Positions 1 through 8,208 of a stretch of 37,190 bases of DNA are shown here, piece by piece (the stretch's first letter is position 1; each line of letters opens with the position of its first letter). The notes beneath the pieces are model-generated. The model was not told the DNA's origin and made no database searches. It saw only the letters and a program-made list of their open reading frames with translations. The position numbers and the translations under genes are program-made. The stretch is from Clostridiaceae bacterium. Lineage in GTDB: Bacteria; Bacillota; Clostridia; Oscillospirales; Acutalibacteraceae. The stretch covers positions 1-37,190 of the forward strand of contig CAJGCL010000003.1 in NCBI GenBank assembly GCA_904501675.1, in the 5' to 3' direction.

Positions 1-1
1 A

Positions 2-778
2 GGTCTTGCAGAGGTTCCTGTTGGTGGCGACGCATTCGACTGCGTAAGCGACGAGCGTCTTGCACGTGAGCTTGTTGAACAGAGAAAGGCTTCACAGAAG
101 GAAGAAGCATTCCGTTCAATGCAGAAGGTTACTCTTGATAATCTCTTCGATTCTATTAACGAGGGTTCTCTTAAAGACCTTAACATCATCGTTAAGGCAG
201 ACGTTCAGGGTTCAGTTGAAGCAGTTCGCCAGAGTCTTGAAAAGCTTTCAAATGAAGAGGTTCGTGTTAAGGTTATTCACGGTGGTGTTGGCGCTATCAA
301 CGAATCAGACGTTATGCTTGCCAACGCATCAAATGCCCTTATCGTTGGCTTTAATGTTCGTCCTGACCCTGTTGCAGAGCAGAATGCAGAACGCGACAGT
401 GTTGAGATGAGAATGTACAGAGTTATTTACGACTGTATTGAAGAAGTTGAATCAGCTATTAAGGGTATGCTTGCTCCTAAGTATCGTGATGTTGAAATGG
501 GTAAAGCAGAAGTTAGAAACGTATTCAAGCTTTCAAGCGCAGGTACAATTGCAGGTTCTTATGTTATCGATGGTAAAATTACACGCAACTCAAAAATCCG
601 CGTTGTTCGTGATGGTAGTGTTGTGTTTGAAGACGAAATTGCTTCTCTTAAGAGATTTAAGGATGACCAGCGTGAGGTTGCTACAGGCTACGAATGCGGT
701 ATCGGCCTTGAAAAGTTCAACGATATCAAAGAGGGCGATATTCTCGAAGCATACATTGTAGAGGAGTATAGAGATTAA
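2..778 (+). CDS. infB: Translation initiation factor IF-2, C-terminal part (5' truncated)
   Basis: This is the last 258 codons of IF-2, the GTPase that brings initiator fMet-tRNA to the 30S subunit. The reading frame is open from the window's left edge, so the GTPase domain lies outside. What remains matches the end of the G-domain/linker (LARELVEQRK), domain 3 (around KADVQGSVEAV) and the C-terminal beta-barrel domain that binds fMet-tRNA (around GYECGIGLEKF). It stops with TAA three bases before rbfA, so the two are probably co-transcribed. Identification rests on the domain 3 motif and on the neighbouring rbfA, the classic infB partner. Only the missing 5' end is uncertain. Confidence 0.97.
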   Translation, partial: GLAEVPVGGDAFDCVSDERLARELVEQRKASQKEEAFRSMQKVTLDNLFDSINEGSLKDLNIIVKADVQGSVEAVRQSLEKLSNEEVRVKVIHGGVGAINESDVMLANASNALIVGFNVRPDPVAEQNAERDSVEMRMYRVIYDCIEEVESAIKGMLAPKYRDVEMGKAEVRNVFKLSSAGTIAGSYVIDGKITRNSKIRVVRDGSVVFEDEIASLKRFKDDQREVATGYECGIGLEKFNDIKEGDILEAYIVEEYRD

Positions 779-781
779 TCT

Positions 782-1153
782 ATGGGAACATATAAACAAA
801 ACAGAACAGCTGAGGATATAAAGCGTGAAATTTCTGCAATTGTTAGAGAGCTTAAGGACCCAAGAGTTTCTGAGCATCTTATAAGCGTTGCGAGAGCAGA
901 GGTTTCATCAGACTCCTCATATGTTAAGGTATATGTAAGTGCCGTTGAGGGTATGGATGTTGCTAAAGCTGCAACAAAAGCCCTCACCGGTGCAACCGGA
1001 CTTATAAGAAGAGAAATAAGCAAGCGCTTAGGTCTCAGAAAGGCACCGGAGCTTAAATTCGTTGCCGATAATTCTGTTGAGTACGGTATGAATATTATTA
1101 AAAAACTTGAAGAAATATCAAACAGTTCTTCAGATAATTCTTCAGAGGAATAA
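782..1153 (+). CDS. rbfA: 30S ribosome-binding factor RbfA
   Basis: A 123-residue protein with the small KH-like RbfA fold. RbfA binds the 30S subunit near the 5' end of 16S rRNA and is needed for late maturation and cold growth. Family features seen are the N-terminal basic helix (IKREISAIVRELKDPRV), the central strand region (VKVYVSAVEG) and the RREISKRLGLRKAPEL segment. The C-terminal tail is Ser/Asn/Glu-rich, as in many relatives. The ATG is three bases after the infB stop and has only a weak upstream purine stretch, so translational coupling is likely. Length and position are typical. Confidence 0.96.
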   Translation: MGTYKQNRTAEDIKREISAIVRELKDPRVSEHLISVARAEVSSDSSYVKVYVSAVEGMDVAKAATKALTGATGLIRREISKRLGLRKAPELKFVADNSVEYGMNIIKKLEEISNSSSDNSSEE

Positions 1154-1168
1154 TTTCAAAGGTGCTTT

Positions 1169-2122
1169 ATGATTATCAGTAAAGATGAGTGTTTAAGATT
1201 TTTTAACGAAAACCAAGAATTTCTTATAGTTTCTCATGAGCATCCCGACGGCGATACGTTGGGGTGCGCCTTTGCACTTTGTGAGGCATTGCGCCTTATG
1301 GGTAAAAAGAGAGCTTTTTTGTGCGCAGATGAAGTTACGAAAGATTTTTCTTTTATGACAGATTCTTTTTCTCCCGATAGACTTTCAAATCCTGTTGTTG
1401 TGTGCGTTGATGTTGCAGACGATGCTCTTTTAGGTCCTGTAGCAGAGGAGCTCAGAGGTAAAATAGATTTGTGTATAGACCACCATATGTCAAACACATT
1501 CTATGCTAAAAGCACATACCTGGTAGACAGAGCGGCAGCTTGCGAAATCATATATGATTTAATAACAGCTTTGCCCGTTGAGGTGAACAGATATATAAGA
1601 AATTGTATATACACAGGTATTTCTACGGATACAGGTTGCTTCAGGTATCAGAACACAACTGCAGATACCTTCAAAGCTGCCGCAGAGCTTACTGAAGAGG
1701 GCATTGATGCAGGGCTTATTAACAAGCGTATGTTTGAAACAAAGTCCAAAAGCTTTCTTCAGCTTGAAATGCTTGCAAGAGAAACTCTTGAGTACCATTA
1801 TGACGGCAAGTGTGCTGTTATTACAATCACTCAGGATATGTATAAAAAAAGTGGTTCCTCTGAGCATGAATGCCATCCTATAACAGCTCTCCCAAGGCAG
1901 ATTGAGGGAGTTCTTGTTGGTGCAGTTTTCAAAGAAAACGAAGAGGGCAAATTCAGTATATCTGTGAGAACAGAAGAGGGTATTGATGCTTCTGAAATTT
2001 GCGGCCGGTTAGGCGGTGGCGGTCATAAGGGAGCAGCAGGCTGCAGACCTGATTGTACTTATGAAGAGGCAAAAGAGCTTTTACTAAATTCTGTGAAAAA
2101 ATCATTGGAAGGTCTTAAATAA
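1169..2122 (+). CDS. nrnA: DHH-family phosphoesterase, NrnA-like oligoribonuclease / pAp phosphatase
   Basis: A 317-residue DHH/DHHA1 protein. NrnA enzymes degrade 2-5 nt RNA fragments and dephosphorylate 3'-phosphoadenosine 5'-phosphate; some relatives hydrolyse cyclic dinucleotide products. Visible motifs are HEHPDGDTLG (residues about 23-32, metal ligands), the signature DHH (104-106), STDTGCFRYQNT, and the DHHA1 substrate loop GGGGHKGAAG (282-291). The start has AAAGGTG seven bases upstream. It overlaps truB by one base (TAATG). The position between rbfA and truB is the usual Firmicute arrangement. Whether it acts mainly on nano-RNA, pAp or pApA cannot be decided from sequence. Confidence 0.93.
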   Translation: MIISKDECLRFFNENQEFLIVSHEHPDGDTLGCAFALCEALRLMGKKRAFLCADEVTKDFSFMTDSFSPDRLSNPVVVCVDVADDALLGPVAEELRGKIDLCIDHHMSNTFYAKSTYLVDRAAACEIIYDLITALPVEVNRYIRNCIYTGISTDTGCFRYQNTTADTFKAAAELTEEGIDAGLINKRMFETKSKSFLQLEMLARETLEYHYDGKCAVITITQDMYKKSGSSEHECHPITALPRQIEGVLVGAVFKENEEGKFSISVRTEEGIDASEICGRLGGGGHKGAAGCRPDCTYEEAKELLLNSVKKSLEGLK

Positions 2123-3006
2123 TGACGGGGATTATTCCACTTCACAAAGGTGAAAATATAACTTCATTTTTTGCGGTAGCGAAGGTGAGGCGTATTGCGG
2201 GTGAAAAAAAGGCAGGCCATACAGGTACTCTTGACCCAAATGCAACAGGTGTTCTGCCTATTGCTTTAGGCGGTGCTACCCGATTTATAGAACTTTTGCC
2301 TACCCACAAAAAAGCATATAAAGCAACCTTTAAAACAGGTATTGAAACAGATACCCTTGATATATGGGGTACAGTTTTAAACGAAACAGATAAAAAAGCA
2401 ACATTAGAGGAAATTCTTAATGTTGCAGATAATTTCCGCGGTGAAATAATGCAGCTTCCGCCTATGTTTTCTGCTCTCAAAAAAGACGGCGTGCGTCTTT
2501 ACGAGTTGGCAAGACGTGGCGAAGAGGTGGAAAGAGAGCTGCGAAAATGCGAAATTTATAAATTAGAAATAGGCGAGGAGCAAGGGGAGTTTACCCTTTA
2601 TTGCGAATGCTCTGCCGGAACATACATAAGAAGCCTTATAAGCGATATAGGAACAGCTGTTGGAACAGGTGCTGTAATGACATCTCTTCAGCGCACATAT
2701 GCCTGCGGTGTTTCTATTGAGGATTGTCTGACCCTCGAGGAGCTTGACGCATTATCTCAAAGCGGAGATATAAGTAAAGCAGTTATTCCTGTTGATAAGC
2801 TTCTTCTGGAATATCCTGAGCTTCATGTTACAGATAATCAGGCAATCCGCTTTAAAAACGGCGGAGATTTAATGGCTCAGAGAGTCCGCCAATTAAATGG
2901 TGCAGGGCTCTACAGAGTATATGGTAATAACGAATTTTTAGGCTTAGGCGAGTATATTGAAGGTGCCGAAAGCCTTACAGTAAAGCGAGTTTATGTAGAA
3001 CGATGA
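2122..3006 (+). CDS. truB: tRNA pseudouridine(55) synthase TruB
   Basis: A 294-residue pseudouridine synthase that converts U55 in the T-loop of tRNAs. The catalytic motif HTGTLDPNATGVLP is at about residues 33-46, with the nucleophilic aspartate at D38. The later ECSAGTYIRSLISDIG segment is the second conserved family block, and a small PUA-like C-terminal domain follows. The ATG overlaps the nrnA stop (TAATG) and the gene's own stop overlaps the ribF start (ATGA), so the three are tightly coupled. Nothing unusual in length. Confidence 0.97.
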   Translation: MTGIIPLHKGENITSFFAVAKVRRIAGEKKAGHTGTLDPNATGVLPIALGGATRFIELLPTHKKAYKATFKTGIETDTLDIWGTVLNETDKKATLEEILNVADNFRGEIMQLPPMFSALKKDGVRLYELARRGEEVERELRKCEIYKLEIGEEQGEFTLYCECSAGTYIRSLISDIGTAVGTGAVMTSLQRTYACGVSIEDCLTLEELDALSQSGDISKAVIPVDKLLLEYPELHVTDNQAIRFKNGGDLMAQRVRQLNGAGLYRVYGNNEFLGLGEYIEGAESLTVKRVYVER

Positions 3007-3902
3007 ATGAAAGGTTTGAGGGAGCATTTATTGCTCTGGGAACATTTGATGGTCTCCATATGGGCCACAAGGCAGTTATCACAAGCGAAAAAAGTGAATA
3101 TGAAAGAAAAATTGCCCTTATGTTCAAAGAGCACCCTCAGGTAACCTTAAAGGGCAAGCATCCTGGTATACTTATAACTCCCCAAAAGGAAGCGGAGCTT
3201 CTTAAAAGCTGGGGAGTTGAGGCGGAGCATATTGATTTCGGAGAGGTTTCTCAGCTTTCCCCGAGAGAGTTTGTAGAAGAAATTCTTGTGAAAAGATATA
3301 ATGCCCGTTCTCTTGCTTGTGGCTTTAATTACCGTTTCGGTAAGGGTGCACAGGGTGATGTTAAAACTCTTAAATCTCTTTGTGCAGAAAAAGAAATTAA
3401 ACTTACTGTTGTGGATGAGGTGGATTATGAAGGTGCACCTGTCAGCTCCACAAAAATAAGAAACGCAATCACCCGGGGTGATATGAAATCTGCAAAAGAT
3501 ATGTTAGGCAGGTTTTATTCCTACGATTTTGAGGTTTGCCATGGTGATGAGCGGGGAAGAATATTAGGCTCGCCAACAATAAACCAATTTTTTATGAAGG
3601 ATTTTTGTGTGGCAGAGTTTGGCGTTTACGCTTCGGTTACAGTTGTTGATGGAGTAAGCTATCCGTCTGTTACAAATATTGGTGTGCGCCCCACTATTGA
3701 AGGCGTAAGCGAAAAGCGAAGTGAAACAAATATTATAGGCTTTGAGGGCGACCTTTACGGTAAACACCCTGAAGTTTTTATAGTTGAGAAAATACGCGGA
3801 GAGCTGAAATTTAATTCTCTTGATGAGCTCAGTGCTCAGATAGCAATTGACAGACAGCGCTCGCTTGAAATATTAGGGAAGGTGTCAGATTATGGAATTT
3901 AA
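3003..3902 (+). CDS. ribF: Bifunctional riboflavin kinase / FAD synthetase
   Basis: A 299-residue bifunctional flavin enzyme: riboflavin + ATP to FMN, then FMN + ATP to FAD. The N-terminal nucleotidyltransferase half carries ALGTFDGLHMGH (residues 11-22, HxGH-type motif) and FNYRFGKGAQGD. The SSTKIR motif precedes the C-terminal riboflavin kinase barrel, where RGRILGSPTINQ and YPSVTNIGVRPT are recognised. The PTxN metal/ATP loop reads PTIN. It starts inside the truB stop (4-base overlap) and overlaps rpe by 11 bases at its end. In many Firmicutes rpsO follows ribF; here rpe does. Confidence 0.96.
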   Translation: MNERFEGAFIALGTFDGLHMGHKAVITSEKSEYERKIALMFKEHPQVTLKGKHPGILITPQKEAELLKSWGVEAEHIDFGEVSQLSPREFVEEILVKRYNARSLACGFNYRFGKGAQGDVKTLKSLCAEKEIKLTVVDEVDYEGAPVSSTKIRNAITRGDMKSAKDMLGRFYSYDFEVCHGDERGRILGSPTINQFFMKDFCVAEFGVYASVTVVDGVSYPSVTNIGVRPTIEGVSEKRSETNIIGFEGDLYGKHPEVFIVEKIRGELKFNSLDELSAQIAIDRQRSLEILGKVSDYGI

Positions 3903-4548
3903 AAATAAAGTCAAGGTTTCACCGTCTATACTTTCTGCAGATTACGCCGCATTGAAGGGCGATATTGAAAAGGTAAAATTGGCAGGAGCAGATATGCTTC
4001 ATGTTGATGTTATGGACGGCCATTTTGTGCCCAATATCTCAATAGGTCCACCTGTGGTAAAATCCATAAGAAAAGCAACGGATATGTTTCTTGATTGCCA
4101 CCTTATGATTAGTAATCCGTATGATTACATTGATTCTTTTGCAAAAAGCGGAGCAGATTTAATTGCCTTCCACGTTGAAAGCAACAGCAATGTAGAAAAA
4201 ACAATAGAAAAAATAAATAGTGCAGGCATTTTACCCGCACTTGTTGTAAAGCCCAAAACACCTGCTGAAGCAGTTTTTCCATATCTTAAAGATATTGCAA
4301 TGGTGCTTGTAATGACTGTTGAGCCCGGTTTTGGAGGACAGTCATTTATGGCAGATATGCTTCCTAAAATCAAAGCAATAAGAGAAGAGGCCAATAAAGT
4401 AAACCCATCTCTTATGATTCAGGTTGACGGTGGAATTGTGCCTCAAACAGCAAAGCTTTGCATTGAAGCAGGCGCAGACGTGCTTGTTTCAGGAAGTTAT
4501 ATATTCGGAGCAGAAAATACTACTGAGGCAGTAAATTCTTTAAGATAA
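3892..4548 (+). CDS. rpe: Ribulose-phosphate 3-epimerase
   Basis: A 218-residue TIM-barrel enzyme that interconverts ribulose-5-phosphate and xylulose-5-phosphate in the pentose phosphate pathway. Motifs seen are VSPSILSADY at the first strand, LHVDVMDGHFVPN (residues 36-48, with metal-binding His37 and catalytic Asp39), DCHLMI, MTVEPGFGGQSF and the second catalytic aspartate in QVDGGIVP. The start overlaps the end of ribF by 11 bases. The preceding ribF codons supply a purine-rich stretch (GGGAAGG, about ten bases upstream) as ribosome binding site. Its stop overlaps the tail of the convergent mecA gene by nine bases, with no terminator hairpin between them. Confidence 0.97.
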   Translation: MEFKNKVKVSPSILSADYAALKGDIEKVKLAGADMLHVDVMDGHFVPNISIGPPVVKSIRKATDMFLDCHLMISNPYDYIDSFAKSGADLIAFHVESNSNVEKTIEKINSAGILPALVVKPKTPAEAVFPYLKDIAMVLVMTVEPGFGGQSFMADMLPKIKAIREEANKVNPSLMIQVDGGIVPQTAKLCIEAGADVLVSGSYIFGAENTTEAVNSLR

Positions 4549-5082
4549 TTTTTTCCCAAACTCAAGAATTTCTGCAATTTGTTCTTTTGGTGAAATAGTT
4601 GCGTTCCCAAATTCGCACAGAGAGAATAAAAGCTTTTCTGTTGCGGCAATTTTGGGGTGAATCAATGCAAAATATTCGCCATCATAAAGGTGAAGGCTAT
4701 ATTCTTTGATTGATATATCTTCTGTTTTTATAAAATCGTAGCAATCTAAAAATGCATTTTCGTCAAAAGCACAGAATAAAACGGGTTCTGCTTCTTTTTT
4801 CATAATAAGGCGTCGTCTTTTTGTGTCAGCAACCTCAGGAAGCTGAGTGAACTCAAAAAAGCAACCGCCGTCTTCCGCGGGAGAAACCTGAATAAGAAGT
4901 CGGTTATCAATATTAACCGCTTTTCCAAGAGTTTTTTTAGCCTCGTCTAAAATAGTCCAGATAATTCGTCGTGTTTCTATGTTTGAGTAATCAAGCTCAT
5001 CGTATGTTATATGAAAATCGGTCATATCTGTTTTTGTTAAGGTAACGGAGATTTTTTCTTCGCCGCTTGCCTGAATATTCAA
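4540..5082 (-). CDS. mecA: MecA-like adaptor protein for ClpC
   Basis: A 180-residue acidic protein resembling MecA/YpbH, which delivers substrates (ComK in Bacillus) to the ClpCP protease. The N-terminal half has the MecA pattern of an ISVTLTKTDM-type strand, a TRRIIWTILDEA helix and the LLIQVSPAEDGGCFFEFTQL strand pair. The C-terminal half has SLHLYDGEYFALIHP and a LCEFGNATIS segment like the ClpC-binding domain. The start is TTG, chosen because a perfect AAGGAGG lies eight bases upstream and no better ATG exists. An inverted repeat includes that ribosome binding site (see separate entry). Targets cannot be inferred here. Confidence 0.82.
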   Translation of the reverse strand: MNIQASGEEKISVTLTKTDMTDFHITYDELDYSNIETRRIIWTILDEAKKTLGKAVNIDNRLLIQVSPAEDGGCFFEFTQLPEVADTKRRRLIMKKEAEPVLFCAFDENAFLDCYDFIKTEDISIKEYSLHLYDGEYFALIHPKIAATEKLLFSLCEFGNATISPKEQIAEILEFGKKLS

Positions 5083-5093
5083 AAGCGTCGCCT

Positions 5094-5136
5094 CCTTGTG
5101 AATTGAATATCATCTAATATCATAATACTCACAAGG
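5094..5136 (-). promoter_or_regulatory. Inverted repeat at the mecA 5' region and ribosome binding site
   Basis: On the plus strand CCTTGTGA (5094-5101) is matched by TCACAAGG (5129-5136), a perfect 8-bp inverted repeat with 27 bases between the arms. Read in the mecA direction, the downstream arm runs into the AAGGAGG ribosome binding site. Inside the loop AATATCAT occurs twice in direct order (5106-5113 and 5117-5124). In the same direction TTGTGT, 17 bases, TATGAT could be a promoter; it would start transcripts inside the loop. The repeat could therefore be a protein-binding operator or, if transcription starts further upstream, an RNA hairpin hiding the ribosome binding site. Confidence 0.45.
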
Positions 5137-5175
5137 CTTAGACACAATGATAAAATATTGGAAGGGAATTTTAAA

Positions 5176-6054
5176 ATGAAGTTTGCAATTTGCAGTTATA
5201 GTCTTTCTTCCCTTGTAAACAAAGGTGAGAAAACAGAAAAAGAGCTTATTTCTCTTGCTAAAGAACTGGGCTTTGAAGCCTTTGAGTTTTCTGAAATAAG
5301 AGCTCCCGAGGGTATCGATAAAATAGAGTATGCTCGCGAACTTTGTGAAGAAGCCCTGAGGGTAGGCATCCCTATTGTTCAATATTCTATCGGAGCAGAT
5401 TTTATATACGGTTCAGATGGTAATCTTGAAAAGGAAATCGAAAGATTAAAGTATGAAGTAGATGTTGCAGAGGCTCTTGGTGTTCAGGGTATGCGCCATG
5501 ATACAACCGGAGGATACAAGGGTGAGGATGCAGAAAAATATACTTTCGCAGACGCTCTTCCAAGAATTATTGAGGGGTGCAGAAAGGTCAGCGAATATGC
5601 CAAAACAAAAGGCATTAAAACAATGACAGAAAACCACGGATATTTCAGTCAGGATAGCGAAAGAGTAAAAGCAATTGTTGAGGGCGTAAATTACGGTAAT
5701 TTCGGTACACTTGTTGATATAGGTAACTTTCTTTGCGTTGATGAAGCTCCTGAAAAAGCAGTTGCAGTTACAGCTCCATACGCTTTTTATGCTCACGCTA
5801 AAGATTTCTGCGTTAAATCAAAAGAAGAGATGCTTTCTCCTGACGGTTTTTTTAAAACAAGAGGCGGAAATTACCTTAAAGGCGCAATTTTAGGTCATGG
5901 CGATGTGCCTGTGTTGGAGTGCCTTGAAATTGTAAAAAACAATGGCTATAACGGCTATGTAACCTTAGAGTTTGAAGGCCTTGAGGAAGCAAAAATGGGT
6001 TGTACATATGGCCTTAATACTCTTAAAGCCATCAAAGAAAAATTGAATTGGTGA
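5176..6054 (+). CDS. Sugar phosphate isomerase/epimerase family TIM-barrel protein
   Basis: A 292-residue protein of the xylose-isomerase-like TIM barrel (AP endonuclease family 2 fold). Members isomerise or epimerise sugars, inositols or hydroxypyruvate using a divalent metal. Recognisable parts are the first strand KFAICSYSLSS, an internal MTENHGYFSQDSERV segment with likely metal ligands, LVDIGNFLCVDEAP, HAKDFCVK, and YVTLEFEGLEEAK near the end. An in-frame TTG at 5158 is possible. I chose the ATG because GGAAGGGA sits just upstream of it. It is followed after four bases by maf. The substrate is unknown; the downstream sugar symporter suggests a carbohydrate. Confidence 0.85.
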   Translation: MKFAICSYSLSSLVNKGEKTEKELISLAKELGFEAFEFSEIRAPEGIDKIEYARELCEEALRVGIPIVQYSIGADFIYGSDGNLEKEIERLKYEVDVAEALGVQGMRHDTTGGYKGEDAEKYTFADALPRIIEGCRKVSEYAKTKGIKTMTENHGYFSQDSERVKAIVEGVNYGNFGTLVDIGNFLCVDEAPEKAVAVTAPYAFYAHAKDFCVKSKEEMLSPDGFFKTRGGNYLKGAILGHGDVPVLECLEIVKNNGYNGYVTLEFEGLEEAKMGCTYGLNTLKAIKEKLNW

Positions 6055-6058
6055 AAAA

Positions 6059-6643
6059 ATGAGCTTTGAAAACATAAAAATTGTACTTGCTTCTGCGTCC
6101 CCACGCAGAAAAGAGCTTATTTCTCTTATATCAGATAATGTAGAAATCCGCCCTGCAGAATGCGACGAAACGTTGCCCGATGGAATCGGTGCAAAAGAAG
6201 CAGTAGAATATCTTTCAAAAATAAAAAACGATGCCGCAAAGGCGATTTCTGCAGACGACGAGCTTATAATTTCTGCAGATACCGTTGTGGCAGTCAGCAA
6301 CGAAATATTAGGTAAGCCTGCAGATAAAGAGGATGCCCGCAGAATGATAAACCTTTTAAGCGGAAAGACTCACCAGGTTTACACAGGCGTAACGCTTTCT
6401 TTAAAAGGTAAAAGCATTACCTTCAGTGAGAAAACAGATGTTACGTTTTTCCCTTTGTCAGATGAAGAGATAGAGGAATATATATCCTCGAATGAACCAT
6501 ATGACAAAGCAGGAGCTTACGGAATTCAGGGTAAAGCAAGCCTTCTTGTTGAGGGCATAAACGGAGATTATTTCAACGTTGTTGGCTTTCCTGTTGCGAG
6601 AGTAAAAAGGGAACTCCTGAAATTCCTCAAAAACACAAATTAA
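6059..6643 (+). CDS. maf: Maf family nucleoside triphosphate pyrophosphatase
   Basis: A 194-residue Maf/YhdE-type protein. The family hydrolyses non-canonical or surplus NTPs (dTTP, UTP and modified forms) to monophosphates and has been linked to septum control in Bacillus. Motifs seen are LASASPRRKEL (10-20), the active-site ADTVV (73-77), LGKPADKEDA, MINLLSGKTHQVYTGV, and the C-terminal YGIQGKASLLVEGINGDYFN. The R and K/Q pattern fits the dTTP/UTP pyrophosphatase subgroup, but that is inference. It starts four bases after the isomerase stop and probably shares its transcript. Confidence 0.94.
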   Translation: MSFENIKIVLASASPRRKELISLISDNVEIRPAECDETLPDGIGAKEAVEYLSKIKNDAAKAISADDELIISADTVVAVSNEILGKPADKEDARRMINLLSGKTHQVYTGVTLSLKGKSITFSEKTDVTFFPLSDEEIEEYISSNEPYDKAGAYGIQGKASLLVEGINGDYFNVVGFPVARVKRELLKFLKNTN

Positions 6644-6672
6644 GCGCTATCAAATGAAATCAGAAAAAGGCG

Positions 6673-8196
6673 GTGTCATTCTTGGCAGAGAAAACTAAAG
6701 ACGTTTTTGTTCAACCTGAGGTTTCAGAAGAAGATATAGAAAGACAGAGAAGGCAGCAGGAAAAGGAATATTTAGGTCCCAGAGAAATGGCGGCTTATAT
6801 TATTTCAGGTATCGGCGATAAAAACTGGGAAACCTTTAATGGTAACAACGAGTTTTTCTATACTACAACATTCCAGCATGTAAGCCCTATTACTCTTAGC
6901 GTGGCTCAGTCTGTTTGCAGTATCCTTGATACCTTTGATAATGCAATATCAGGCCCTATTCTTGACAGAACAAGAACACGTTGGGGCAGAGTAAGGCCAT
7001 ACCTTATTTTAACTCTTCCTTTCTGGCTCTTTTCTGCTGCTATGCCATATTTATTGCCGGATGGTCTTTCCCAGGCAACGCTTCTTATAATGTTTCTTAT
7101 AATCCGCTATGTAGGTTCAATTTCCAACTCATTCTATACACCTGCATATCAGGCGGTGCTTTATAACCTTACTCCAAACGTAAACGAGCGAAACAAGCTT
7201 ATTGCTACAGATACATACGTAGACCTTTTAGGTGTGTGGCTTCCGTCGCTTTTTCCGTTCTTTGTAGACTATCTGCCGAGAACAATTCCTACAAGAAGCA
7301 TATATCTTGGCGGTGCTATCATATTTATGGCGCTTGTTGTGATTTTCCGTGTGTACGGCTTCTTCAGTCTTCGTGAGCGTGTGCCGCTTGCCTCCCGTGA
7401 GGAAATGAAGAGCACAAGCGTTTTCAAATCTATAAAGCAGGTTGCTTCCTGCCGACCCATGTGGGTTCTTATGATTAAGAATTTCTTTGGTGTAGGTAAG
7501 GGTACAGGTCAGAGTGTTGCAAACTATTTCTGGCTTAACTGTACAGGAAAGCTTTCAAACGCAGCTATTGCAGGTCTTTTCACAGGTCTTCCAAGCTACT
7601 TTGTTCTTCCCTTTGCAACTAAAATGACAAAGAAAATAGGTCTTAAGAATCTTGCGGTGCTTTCTTACGGCTACTGCGGACTTGTGTATCTTGTGATGTA
7701 TTTTGTGGGCTTCAGACCTACAGATAACAATTTAGTGAATATTATAATTGTTGTTATATTCCTAACCCTTGCAGGCGCAATGAACAGTGTTCAGCGTTAT
7801 TGCAACACCGCTCTTCAGGGCGACCTTTATGACTACGTTGAGTGGAAAACAGGTATAAGAAACGAAGGTATGATGAGTGCGGCTATGGGTTATATTACCC
7901 TTGTTTCAAATAATATTTCAACAATTCTCAGCGGTGTTATAATTGCTGCTATCAAGTATGAACCTCTCCTTAACTCTCATGGCGTTGTTATTCCGCAGAC
8001 AGATCCTAAAATGCTTAGCGCTATATGGACTGTTTTTGCGTTAGCTCCTGCCATAGGCAGAATCGGTAAGGCGGTTTCACTTATGTTCTTTAATGTTGAC
8101 GGTAAGGTTAAAGAGCAGATGATGGAGGACCTTGCGGTAACAAGGGCACAGAAGCTCAAATCAAGAACTGAGACAACCAATGACTCTCAGGATTAA
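6673..8196 (+). CDS. GPH-type (MelB-like) sugar:cation symporter, MFS superfamily
   Basis: A membrane protein of up to 507 residues with about twelve hydrophobic segments. It belongs to the glycoside-pentoside-hexuronide:cation symporter family. The diagnostic loop after the second helix reads ISGPILDRTRTRWGRVRPY, matching the D-R-T-R-WGR-RP signature of MelB relatives. A charged N-terminal tail of about 30 residues precedes the first helix, followed by EMAAY-like and GDKNWETF segments. The start is unsure: GTG at 6673 has little room for a ribosome site, while TTG at 6682 has GGCGGTG six bases upstream. Substrate is unknown; co-location with the sugar isomerase suggests a sugar or uronide. 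Confidence 0.88.
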   Translation: MSFLAEKTKDVFVQPEVSEEDIERQRRQQEKEYLGPREMAAYIISGIGDKNWETFNGNNEFFYTTTFQHVSPITLSVAQSVCSILDTFDNAISGPILDRTRTRWGRVRPYLILTLPFWLFSAAMPYLLPDGLSQATLLIMFLIIRYVGSISNSFYTPAYQAVLYNLTPNVNERNKLIATDTYVDLLGVWLPSLFPFFVDYLPRTIPTRSIYLGGAIIFMALVVIFRVYGFFSLRERVPLASREEMKSTSVFKSIKQVASCRPMWVLMIKNFFGVGKGTGQSVANYFWLNCTGKLSNAAIAGLFTGLPSYFVLPFATKMTKKIGLKNLAVLSYGYCGLVYLVMYFVGFRPTDNNLVNIIIVVIFLTLAGAMNSVQRYCNTALQGDLYDYVEWKTGIRNEGMMSAAMGYITLVSNNISTILSGVIIAAIKYEPLLNSHGVVIPQTDPKMLSAIWTVFALAPAIGRIGKAVSLMFFNVDGKVKEQMMEDLAVTRAQKLKSRTETTNDSQD

Positions 8197-8208
8197 AGGT
8201 GATTTTAA

